A stretch of DNA of 64,000 bases from contig JAIQZO010000020.1 in assembly GCA_021777055.1 (NCBI GenBank), positions 44,244-108,243 on the forward strand, in the 5' to 3' direction. The position numbers and the translations under genes are program-made. This stretch comes from Candidatus Anammoxibacter sp. GTDB taxonomy: Bacteria; Planctomycetota; Brocadiia; Brocadiales; Anammoxibacteraceae. The notes below the pieces were generated by a model, which ran no database searches, was not told where the DNA came from, and worked only from the letters and a program-made list of their open reading frames with translations. Shown here piece after piece: positions 53,915 to 62,115 of the stretch (position 1 is the first letter of the stretch; each line of letters starts with the position of its first letter).

Positions 53915-55657
53915 ATGAGTTTATACTATAAAATAAAACGAAACCTGTTTCCTGTAGAAGATGGAAACACAAATTTTATCCCTCAATTTCGGTTAGAGGG
54001 ACGATCCAGAAATGCGGACAATGACTCTGGATTGGAAATGAGAATAGCGGATCCTCTTTGGATGCTGGGACGGCAATGGCAGTTTGGAGAATTTAGAGGA
54101 GAAGACAACGGGTCTCCTATTAGCATAAAAGCAAATTATAGAAAAGAACAAGCCAATTATTATTCTTTTCCAAAATCTAAAAAACCCACGAAGATAGGGA
54201 ATGTTCCACTGGAAGCGCGAGTGGAGGCGATGGAAATACCACCAAAAGATCTGCGTGGTAAAGTACGTATTGGACAAAAGTTTGAAAAACTTATCAAGAC
54301 CCACTTCTCTGAAAGTGAATCTACAGCTTTTATAAATAGCCTAAGGAAAGCATTTCCATTAAAGTTGGAGGGAAACCCTGATCAAAAATCACTTAGGTTT
54401 TTCAACCTGATGGCGGGAAACGTGCCTGATGGAGGAAAATTATGGGAGAAAATTGAAAAGAATGAGTTTCCCAAAGGTGATTTTATGCCATTGGAGACAG
54501 TAACCAATAAACTCAAAAACTGGTATCAGGAACTAAACTTACCAGCTGAAGGGCCGCCGTCATGGCAGGCAAAGAATTTGATTCACCAATTCAGTGTTCA
54601 TGGAGAGAAAGATATTGATCTTAATGCTCCAGACTATAGAAGCGGACATCTTGATTGGTATTCTTTTGATCATGCGAAGATTGGTATTGATCCATCTGAG
54701 AAAACAATAGATTCTGAGGTATATATGCCAGTAAGAGTATCCTTTGCAGCAATGCCAGACAAAAGACTATACTCTTTCGAGGATAGTAAACTTGAATTGT
54801 CAGGTATGGAAGTTGATCAATCGGAACTAGTTAAATTGATGGTCATTGATTTTTCTTTAGTCTCAGATAATGACTGGTTTACAATTCCCATCGAAATGAA
54901 ATTAGGAGAACTTTGTTGGGTTAATAACATCGCGGTAAAAGATGTTTTTGGTATCACTACCATTATTAACAATGATAAAGAGACCGGTCAATATTTGGAT
55001 ACCAATCCATTAAAAATGTGGGATGCTTTTAAGATTCGATCATCTGATTTGTTGAGGGAAAGAGGAAAAAATAATCAAGAATTATATAAAAAAGAGGAAC
55101 AATTTCTCTATTTACCACCTGTTGCGGCATTCCGTCAGGAATCCCGTCCATTAGAAGAAATACTTTTCCTAAGGGATGAATATGCCAATATGGTCTGGGG
55201 AATTGAAAAAACCGTTTGTAATGAATTGGGGAAACCTACTGAGGGATACGATCTTCACTTAGAATTAAATGGTCCCTTCATAAAAACGGAAGATGAAACC
55301 GAGCAAAAAGAGAATACATCACCGAAATTTCGCTTAGCTTCGCCAGTACCAACTAACTGGATCCCTTATTTACCTTTTCATCTCAACGATAGTAATATAG
55401 AGTTGCGTCGGGCAGTGATGATGCGTAACGAAGACCACACAGAACCTGCCGATATTGTCCCACTTTCTACCTTGGCACAAAACGACTTGTTGAATATCAG
55501 GGAAGAAGCTATTCCTCGCGCAGGCGTCAGAGTACAACTAACCAAACAACGAGTTCGTGGAACTGATGGCAAGACCTATATATGGCTAGGTCGAAAAGTG
55601 TTGGCAGGAAAAGGAGATAGTAGTAGCGGATTAACATTTGATCAATTATTGTTCTAA
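53915..55657 (+). CDS. Conserved protein of unknown function (580 residues)
   Basis: The protein is soluble and lacks a signal peptide. Its most striking block is residues about 44-66, IADPLWMLGRQWQFGEFRGE followed by DNGSPI, a motif I recall from other large-protein clusters of unknown function. Later blocks include PVRVSFAAMPDKRLYSFED and FLYLPPVAAFRQESRPLEEI. The C-terminal region has YIWLGRKVLAGKG. No catalytic residues are evident. It lies 9 bases after the 1469-residue gene and 38 bases before the 949-residue gene, so the three are almost certainly cotranscribed. Confidence 0.85.
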   Translation: MSLYYKIKRNLFPVEDGNTNFIPQFRLEGRSRNADNDSGLEMRIADPLWMLGRQWQFGEFRGEDNGSPISIKANYRKEQANYYSFPKSKKPTKIGNVPLEARVEAMEIPPKDLRGKVRIGQKFEKLIKTHFSESESTAFINSLRKAFPLKLEGNPDQKSLRFFNLMAGNVPDGGKLWEKIEKNEFPKGDFMPLETVTNKLKNWYQELNLPAEGPPSWQAKNLIHQFSVHGEKDIDLNAPDYRSGHLDWYSFDHAKIGIDPSEKTIDSEVYMPVRVSFAAMPDKRLYSFEDSKLELSGMEVDQSELVKLMVIDFSLVSDNDWFTIPIEMKLGELCWVNNIAVKDVFGITTIINNDKETGQYLDTNPLKMWDAFKIRSSDLLRERGKNNQELYKKEEQFLYLPPVAAFRQESRPLEEILFLRDEYANMVWGIEKTVCNELGKPTEGYDLHLELNGPFIKTEDETEQKENTSPKFRLASPVPTNWIPYLPFHLNDSNIELRRAVMMRNEDHTEPADIVPLSTLAQNDLLNIREEAIPRAGVRVQLTKQRVRGTDGKTYIWLGRKVLAGKGDSSSGLTFDQLLF

Positions 55658-55695
55658 TTAGAATGTCGATTAAAAATAAACCGTAAAAATATAAA

Positions 55696-58545
55696 ATGCC
55701 AAAAAGAATAAATTATTTTTTACCATATATAAGACAAGGTATAACTACCTTAGCCGAGCATGGTCAGGTAAAAGGCAAAAGAATGACCATTCCGGTAAAG
55801 CTGACTATTGCCGCATCCAACAAAAAGGATAATACCAATAAAAAAGACATTGTTGAAAAAGAAATTACCCTGTTCGGCCCTGGAGATTTATTGGGAATAA
55901 ATGAAAATGTGATCTCGCGTTTGGCTCCTTTTCCAGATGCTAATAGTTTTGAACCCGCCCTTGCCCCATTTATTGAATTCTCTGAACCTGATTTTCTATG
56001 GCGATTTACTAGCCTGCAAACATCCGATAAAAAAAACTGGATTCCATGGTTGACACTGATTATCTTAAAAACGGAATCTGGTAAGGAAGAAGGAGAATTT
56101 GTTAAAGTTCAAAATTCCAATAAAGAACTGCCTCCACAAATCCAATTAAAACCAAATGCAATCTTACCCGATCTAAAGGAATCTTGGCGTTGGGCACATG
56201 TACATAAGTTAGATATAGAGGGATCTTCTGCTGAGCAAATATCAGATAGCATTAAAAGTGCGCCAGAAAAAGTCGTTTGTCGATTGCTAAGCCCTCGAAA
56301 GTTAAAACCACAAACCAAATACCATGCTTTTCTCATACCTGCATTTAAAATTGGAGCAGAGGCGGCAATGGGCATTACTGATGGAATAAATGACAGGACA
56401 TTGCTTACCTGGGAAACTCCTTCCGATGGAGCAGGCAGTACATTACCCTATTATTATGACTGGGAATTTGCTACCGGTACCAAAGGGGATTTTGAGCATC
56501 TGATTCGTAAATTAAAACCTAGAGATCTGCAGAATATGGGTACCCGGTTAATTGAGTGCAGTAATCCGGGGTACGGTATGGAAGAGAAGGACGGTCTAGA
56601 ATTACAGATGGAAGCTGCCTTGAAATCATTAGATACGGAATATCAGTCATGGGGGATGGATAGCGTCAATGGAAAAGATTCTCTTAGCAAAAAGAAACAA
56701 GAGGAATTAGCAGATTTATTAAATAAGCGAGAAGAAAAGGTTAAGAAGGAAAATGGCGAAATTGAAACAAAATTAAGAGTGACTCCTCCTGTTTATGGAG
56801 AATGGTATGCTTCCATGGAAGGGGAAGTGATTAAGATTGATTCGCAAAGTAGAAACAAATGGTTAGAAGAATTAAATCTTGATTTTCGTCACCGGGCGGC
56901 GGCAGGGTTAGGAGTGCAGTTTGTTAAGGAAAATCAAGAAAACCTTATGAAGGCTGCCTGGGAACAACTTAGAAAAGTAAAGAAAGTAAATCAGGAACTT
57001 AATCTGGGAAGGTTTGGCAGAGAAGTTTCTCTGTGTATGTACAAGCGTATGAATAATATGAAACCAACTAATTTATTTAAAATCGCTTTACCTGTACAAA
57101 ATAGGATTCCTTATCAACCTGCAAAAACTATAGGTGCTGTTCTAAAAAATAGTACCATTACTAATAATCTGACCCAGATAAAAGTGAAGAAGTATTTGTC
57201 AAAAAGAAAAATATCTATAGCTAAACCCGAGTTCAAATCTGTTGATGCCTCTCAATTGGTAAGTTCGGCCTTTAGGATTCAAGGGATGAAAAATCCACTA
57301 TATAAAATAGATGATTCGATTTATAAACCAAAACTTCGAAAAGATGTAAATAGTACCTGGCCTACTGGAGCAGTAGACAAAACCATTGCAGCTCTTAACC
57401 CAAGAACTACAATAGAATCCAGGATCAAGAACCAGTTGGACCATTTTAGGCACGTTGAAAAAGATGAGATGGCTCAAGATGGGACAGAAGATCAATTAAG
57501 GTCAGTAAAATGGCACCCTGAATTCCACCGCCCTATGTATCCCTTTTTAAGAGAATTGTCGCAGGAATATATTTTGCCTGGACTGGAAAATGTTCCACAA
57601 AACACAGTGGGTATCTTACAAACAAATCGAAGGTTTATTGAAGCTTTTATGGTTGGTTTAAATCATGAAATGGCTTCCGAATTGCGGTGGAGGGAGTTTC
57701 CCACGGATATGCGAGGGAGTTATTTCAGAAGTTTCTGGGATACTAGTATTTATTCTGTTAACCAAAATGAGAAAACAGAGTTTAGAAATACCGCTATAGG
57801 CAAGAAATTACTGGAACAAATCCATAAGAAGTATGGAGACAACTTTAACACTTTTCCCAAAATCGAAGCATTATATATCAAAGCTAATCCTAATGAGATT
57901 GAGAAAGAGATAGCAGATGCATATGAAATAGCCATGGAAAAATGGCTTCTTACTAGAGAAGAAGACAAAGACATTAACAAGCTTACCAACTGGAAAAAGA
58001 ATAACCGATTAGGAGACAATCCGGTACAAGGTAAATTAAATAACCAAGAGGAAGATGAAAATCAAATTGTGCTGCTGATACGGGGGGAATTACTCCAAAA
58101 ATTCAACAACACATTAATCTATTTGGTTGATAAAAAAGAAGATCAGAAGAAAAAAATTAAGCCAAATTTAAGCAAAACAGCATCTCGTATTTATCCTGTT
58201 TTTGAAGGTGCATTACCTCCTGATATTGTATTTATAGGATTTCCGATCAAAAAAGACGAAGTGGCTGATTACTTTCTCATTTTTGAAGAGCGTATAACCG
58301 AATTGCGGTTTGGACTTGATGAAACACCTGAAGGATCAGAACCGGGAACGGGTGAGAACGATTTTAGTTGGGCGCATTTTCAGACACTTCCCCAAGAGGG
58401 ATACCTGGATGGTATCCAACCAACAATTTTTAATCAAGAATGGAATAATGCCGCCTACATAAGCAAAGTAATGATGCAAAAGCAAGTCAGAGCTGCCATT
58501 AAATTAGAGACATTATTACCCGATCTGTTAGGAACTGAAAAATAA
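55696..58545 (+). CDS. Conserved protein of unknown function (949 residues)
   Basis: The protein is soluble without a signal peptide. Characteristic early blocks are LFGPGDLLGINENVISR (about 58-74) and EFSEPDFLWRFTSLQ (about 95-109), then WIPWLTLIIL. A central region has PPVYGEWYASMEG and DFRHRAAAGLGVQFV. The C-terminal half has FPTDMRGSYFRSFWDT and YPVFEGALPPDIVFIGF. The mix of large beta-rich blocks and lack of active-site motifs suggests a structural or scaffold role. It is the third giant gene of the operon; function unknown. Confidence 0.85.
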   Translation: MPKRINYFLPYIRQGITTLAEHGQVKGKRMTIPVKLTIAASNKKDNTNKKDIVEKEITLFGPGDLLGINENVISRLAPFPDANSFEPALAPFIEFSEPDFLWRFTSLQTSDKKNWIPWLTLIILKTESGKEEGEFVKVQNSNKELPPQIQLKPNAILPDLKESWRWAHVHKLDIEGSSAEQISDSIKSAPEKVVCRLLSPRKLKPQTKYHAFLIPAFKIGAEAAMGITDGINDRTLLTWETPSDGAGSTLPYYYDWEFATGTKGDFEHLIRKLKPRDLQNMGTRLIECSNPGYGMEEKDGLELQMEAALKSLDTEYQSWGMDSVNGKDSLSKKKQEELADLLNKREEKVKKENGEIETKLRVTPPVYGEWYASMEGEVIKIDSQSRNKWLEELNLDFRHRAAAGLGVQFVKENQENLMKAAWEQLRKVKKVNQELNLGRFGREVSLCMYKRMNNMKPTNLFKIALPVQNRIPYQPAKTIGAVLKNSTITNNLTQIKVKKYLSKRKISIAKPEFKSVDASQLVSSAFRIQGMKNPLYKIDDSIYKPKLRKDVNSTWPTGAVDKTIAALNPRTTIESRIKNQLDHFRHVEKDEMAQDGTEDQLRSVKWHPEFHRPMYPFLRELSQEYILPGLENVPQNTVGILQTNRRFIEAFMVGLNHEMASELRWREFPTDMRGSYFRSFWDTSIYSVNQNEKTEFRNTAIGKKLLEQIHKKYGDNFNTFPKIEALYIKANPNEIEKEIADAYEIAMEKWLLTREEDKDINKLTNWKKNNRLGDNPVQGKLNNQEEDENQIVLLIRGELLQKFNNTLIYLVDKKEDQKKKIKPNLSKTASRIYPVFEGALPPDIVFIGFPIKKDEVADYFLIFEERITELRFGLDETPEGSEPGTGENDFSWAHFQTLPQEGYLDGIQPTIFNQEWNNAAYISKVMMQKQVRAAIKLETLLPDLLGTEK

Positions 58546-58590
58546 CGATCTCTGGTTATAACGAATTTCTAAATCTAAAAAAAGGATATT

Positions 58591-61512
58591 ATGGCGTACA
58601 AACCATTAAAGGAGAGAATAGGTGATCTACCTCTGGTTATTTGCGGACCAATCTTAAGATCGGTAAGCCCTGATTCTGTGACTGTTTGGGTTGCTTTAAA
58701 GGAAAAGAAAAGGGTATGGATAAAGGTTCACGAATATAAAGAATTGTCCCCATTTCCAAATTTAAAGAATACCCTTACAACCGTACTGGAAGGAGACCGT
58801 ACAACAATCCCCGTTGGGGAGCACCTGCACGTTGTGGCGGTAACCGCAAGTCTGAAAAATGGCAATTCCCCTTTGACACCGGAAAAATTGTATTTCTACA
58901 ATTTGTTCTTTACCGATGCAGATAATCCTCCGCTTGATGTCTCGTTAGCAGATGTTAACCTCGCTACCTTGGGTATTATGGCACCAATCAACTTTCCTAT
59001 CCATTACGAACATGAACCGGAGAATCCTGATCCAGAGCACGTTAACCACGTTCATCTCCCCTCTTTCTCCTTACCTCCGGACGACTTAGATAAGCTACGG
59101 ATTGTGCATGGTTCCTGCCGAAAGCCCAATGCTGAAGAATTAGATGCCATGCCGACTATTGACAAAATGATTACTTCTGATTGGAAAGACCCTATCGCCC
59201 GGCCACATTTTCTCTTTTTAACAGGTGACCAGATCTATGCCGATGACGTATCGCCTATAGTATTATCGATGCTTATGGATGCGAGTGCTACATTATTAGG
59301 TAATGATAAAATAGAGCGCTTCTTTGAAATGGATAAGACGGTTAAGAGAAAAGATGATAAAATCGAGATAAAAGAGAGCGATAAAGACCGGAAATATATT
59401 AAGCTGGAAAACAACAAGCCTACCTGGAATGGTAAAGAACCTGCTCCTCATTTACGGGGACGGACAGTATTCCATTTCTCTGGTCTATCAGAGAAATTCA
59501 AGAATCATTTGATGACCTTTGGTGAGTATTGCGCGATGTACCTGTTTGTTTGGTCTGATGTCCTTTGGGATAAAGAGCCTGCCCAAACCGAAGAGCTTCC
59601 TGAAAGTGTAACGCTTCCTAAACGTACGGAAGTTTTTAAAGAATATCTTGAGGCGGCATCTACAGACAATACAGACCCACATTTTTCAGACCTTGATACT
59701 CTTTATAAAACAGAACATAAACGTCTTTTAAAATTTGCATCCGTCCTACCCAAAGTCCGTAGAGCATTAGCCAATGTTCCCACTTATATGATATTTGATG
59801 ACCACGAGGTAACAGATGATTGGCATATGACACTTGATTGGTGTAAGAATGTTTTTTCTAATAGACTAGGAAAACGAATTATCCAAAACGGTATGCTTGC
59901 CTATACGCTCTTTCAGGCATGGGGAAACACTCCTGAACGTTTTGAAGATTCTGCCAAAAATAAATCGGGTTCTAAAATTCTGGAAATAATACAGAAATGG
60001 GACAAATCAAACGGTTATTTTGTATCCAAAGAAGAGGAAATAGCAGGTCCACTGGGTTTACCTTTAAAAATTTCAATAGAGGAGAAATCTCTTTTTAAGT
60101 CTATTACTAATTACAAAAATTTAATGTTCAATTCTTTAGATGACGATGAGCTTATAGAATGGAATTATTCTATTATTGGATCAAATTTTGAAATTCTTGT
60201 ATTAGATGGAAGGACAAGACGAGGTTACCCCGACTCTAAGAATGAAAGTAACAGATTAGATAACTTACACGCTTCAATGATCCATGAGAGTGATTTCGAA
60301 AAGCAACTCCCTTCTCATCAAGATAATAAAGATATTACTTTTATAGTGTCTCCAACTTCTATCGTTAGCATTCCTGCTATTGAACTGGATGAGTTCCCGC
60401 TTCTTAGTAGATTGGTTGCCAGGGCCGCGACAAAAAATGATAAGACTGTTGATTTTTATGATCACTGGAAAAATCAAAGCAAAGCTTTTGAGGCATTACT
60501 AAGTCATATTGCTAAGAGAGGAGATAATGTAAATTCTAAAACCGAAACCCGAAACATTGTCCTAACCGGTGATGTGCATTTTTCAGCAGCAAGCAGACTG
60601 TTATATGAAAAAAAACCATCTTCTCAAAGTAATGATGCCCCCCATTGCCAAAGCGTATTTGCCCAGCTTGTTGCAAGTTCCTTTAAGAAGCAAGAAAAGA
60701 AAACAAGGTTAATCCATCATCAGGGGTATAAATTTTCAGACCCTTCCGGATTTGTACAGATGAAAGCATTGTTAGAAGATATCCCTGACAAAGCTGGGGA
60801 TTTTTTATATAAAAGATACATTCCTGCTTTGTCAGAAACGTTGCTTCTTTTTGTTTATGTTCTCGGGTTTTCATTTCATGTGTTATTTTTTGTTCTTGAG
60901 AAGATTTGGAGAATCCTAGACGTAATTGATCCTTTTGATTTCTTTGAGCCCAAACTTCCAAAATCTAGAAAATTTTTCGGTTGGAAAGACCCCGCAGCTT
61001 TTGGTGAACAAGTAAGTACATTAAATATAAGGATACCTACCCCAAACCCAAATATAAACAGATTTGAGAGCAGAGTATTAACTACTCCAACTATTTTATC
61101 AAGATCAGAGGCAAAGAAAGTATCAAATTTTGAATTGCCAGAACCGCATTGGCGATACCGCATAGATTATATTCTTGCAGAAAATGAAACCAGGACAGTG
61201 TTTGCTGACTCCCCAGTGGATGTAACTGTTCCATCTGTAGCCAGTAAGAATAAAGCACTGGAAGAGTATCTCAAAGCCTCCAAAAACCATATGGATTATG
61301 CACGTAAACACGGAAGTGGTAAAGAAATAGTGGGTTTAAATAATGTGTCAGAGGTTTCATTTAATTGGAAAGATGGAGAAAAATCTGTTATGCAACAAAC
61401 CTGGTGGCATCTAAAACGGAAAGATAAAAAAGAACCGGAACAATTTTTCCCACTGACTAAATACAAAGTTTCTTTAGAGTATAATGAAGGCTCATTACCC
61501 CGTCTGGATTAA
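58591..61512 (+). CDS. PhoD-like metallophosphatase with long insertions (973 residues)
   Basis: The PhoD-type motifs are present in order: HGSCRKPN (173-180), LTGDQIYADD (210-219), MIFDDHEVTDDWHM (about 400-413) and VLTGDVHFSAA (about 654-664). These place iron/calcium ligands of the alkaline phosphatase D family. An N-terminal beta-sandwich domain (1-120) is shared with the small protein at 48758. A hydrophobic segment at about 747-772 (LLLFVYVLGFSFHVLFFVL) could be a membrane hairpin. There is no N-terminal Tat signal, unlike secreted PhoD, so it is probably cytosolic or membrane-anchored. The length is about twice that of typical PhoD. AAAGGA precedes the ATG. Confidence 0.85.
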   Translation: MAYKPLKERIGDLPLVICGPILRSVSPDSVTVWVALKEKKRVWIKVHEYKELSPFPNLKNTLTTVLEGDRTTIPVGEHLHVVAVTASLKNGNSPLTPEKLYFYNLFFTDADNPPLDVSLADVNLATLGIMAPINFPIHYEHEPENPDPEHVNHVHLPSFSLPPDDLDKLRIVHGSCRKPNAEELDAMPTIDKMITSDWKDPIARPHFLFLTGDQIYADDVSPIVLSMLMDASATLLGNDKIERFFEMDKTVKRKDDKIEIKESDKDRKYIKLENNKPTWNGKEPAPHLRGRTVFHFSGLSEKFKNHLMTFGEYCAMYLFVWSDVLWDKEPAQTEELPESVTLPKRTEVFKEYLEAASTDNTDPHFSDLDTLYKTEHKRLLKFASVLPKVRRALANVPTYMIFDDHEVTDDWHMTLDWCKNVFSNRLGKRIIQNGMLAYTLFQAWGNTPERFEDSAKNKSGSKILEIIQKWDKSNGYFVSKEEEIAGPLGLPLKISIEEKSLFKSITNYKNLMFNSLDDDELIEWNYSIIGSNFEILVLDGRTRRGYPDSKNESNRLDNLHASMIHESDFEKQLPSHQDNKDITFIVSPTSIVSIPAIELDEFPLLSRLVARAATKNDKTVDFYDHWKNQSKAFEALLSHIAKRGDNVNSKTETRNIVLTGDVHFSAASRLLYEKKPSSQSNDAPHCQSVFAQLVASSFKKQEKKTRLIHHQGYKFSDPSGFVQMKALLEDIPDKAGDFLYKRYIPALSETLLLFVYVLGFSFHVLFFVLEKIWRILDVIDPFDFFEPKLPKSRKFFGWKDPAAFGEQVSTLNIRIPTPNPNINRFESRVLTTPTILSRSEAKKVSNFELPEPHWRYRIDYILAENETRTVFADSPVDVTVPSVASKNKALEEYLKASKNHMDYARKHGSGKEIVGLNNVSEVSFNWKDGEKSVMQQTWWHLKRKDKKEPEQFFPLTKYKVSLEYNEGSLPRLD

Positions 61513-61528
61513 CAAAATATAATCATAG

Positions 61529-61837
61529 AGCGACGAAGCCGCAACCAAAATATTAGATGCTGGATACAGGATACAGGATACTGGATGCTGGATAAAGGCA
61601 ACAGATACTGGATTCTAGATACCGGATACAGGCAAATAGTTCAATTTCTATCTTTCTTGTCAAGATGCAACATAAGAAGAGCCGAATTTAATTTGAGATA
61701 TAACGTTTTAAGGAGTTTCAATAAATCATCAAGTATCTAGTATCAAGTAACCAGTAACTATGAGGGTGCAAAGGGCTTAACAATGCACAGTAAAAATTTC
61801 TTTCTAAAAAACAAGTTTTTACAGGGTAATACTATAA
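61529..61837 (+). repeat. Dispersed intergenic repeat, tandem copy B1
   Basis: It begins AGCGACGAAGCCGCAACCA and has a left half dense in GGATACTGGATGCTGG-type words. Its right half is dense in their complements (TCAAGTATCTAGTATCAAG), so the copy can fold into a long hairpin. It ends CAAGTTTTTACAGGGTAATA. It is followed directly by a second copy. Confidence 0.8.
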
Positions 61838-62115
61838 AGCGGTGAAGCCTCAACCAGAATACTAGATGCAGGATCCTGGATGCTGGGAAATAGTTAGATT
61901 TCTAGTTTCTTTGTCAAGGTGACACATGAAGAAGAGGCGAACTAGATTTAAAATATAACACTCTAAAGCGGCGGAATAAATTATCAAGCATCTAGCATCT
62001 AGCATCAAGTATCCAGCATCAAGTATCCAGTAGCTATGCCGTTACAAATAACTTAATAATGCACGGTAAAAATTTCTTTCTAGAAAAACAAGTTTTTACA
62101 GGGTAATACTATAAA
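61838..62115 (+). repeat. Dispersed intergenic repeat, tandem copy B2
   Basis: It begins AGCGGTGAAGCCTCAACCA and ends CAAGTTTTTACAGGGTAATA then CTATAAA, abutting the ATG of the next gene. It shares both ends and the internal inverted words with copy B1 and, more distantly, with copy A at 38996-39220. Confidence 0.8.

Noticed and set aside
61540..62110. CRISPR array
   Set aside because: The repeated words differ in spacing and sequence and form two long tandem copies, not short regular repeats with unique spacers; no cas gene is nearby.
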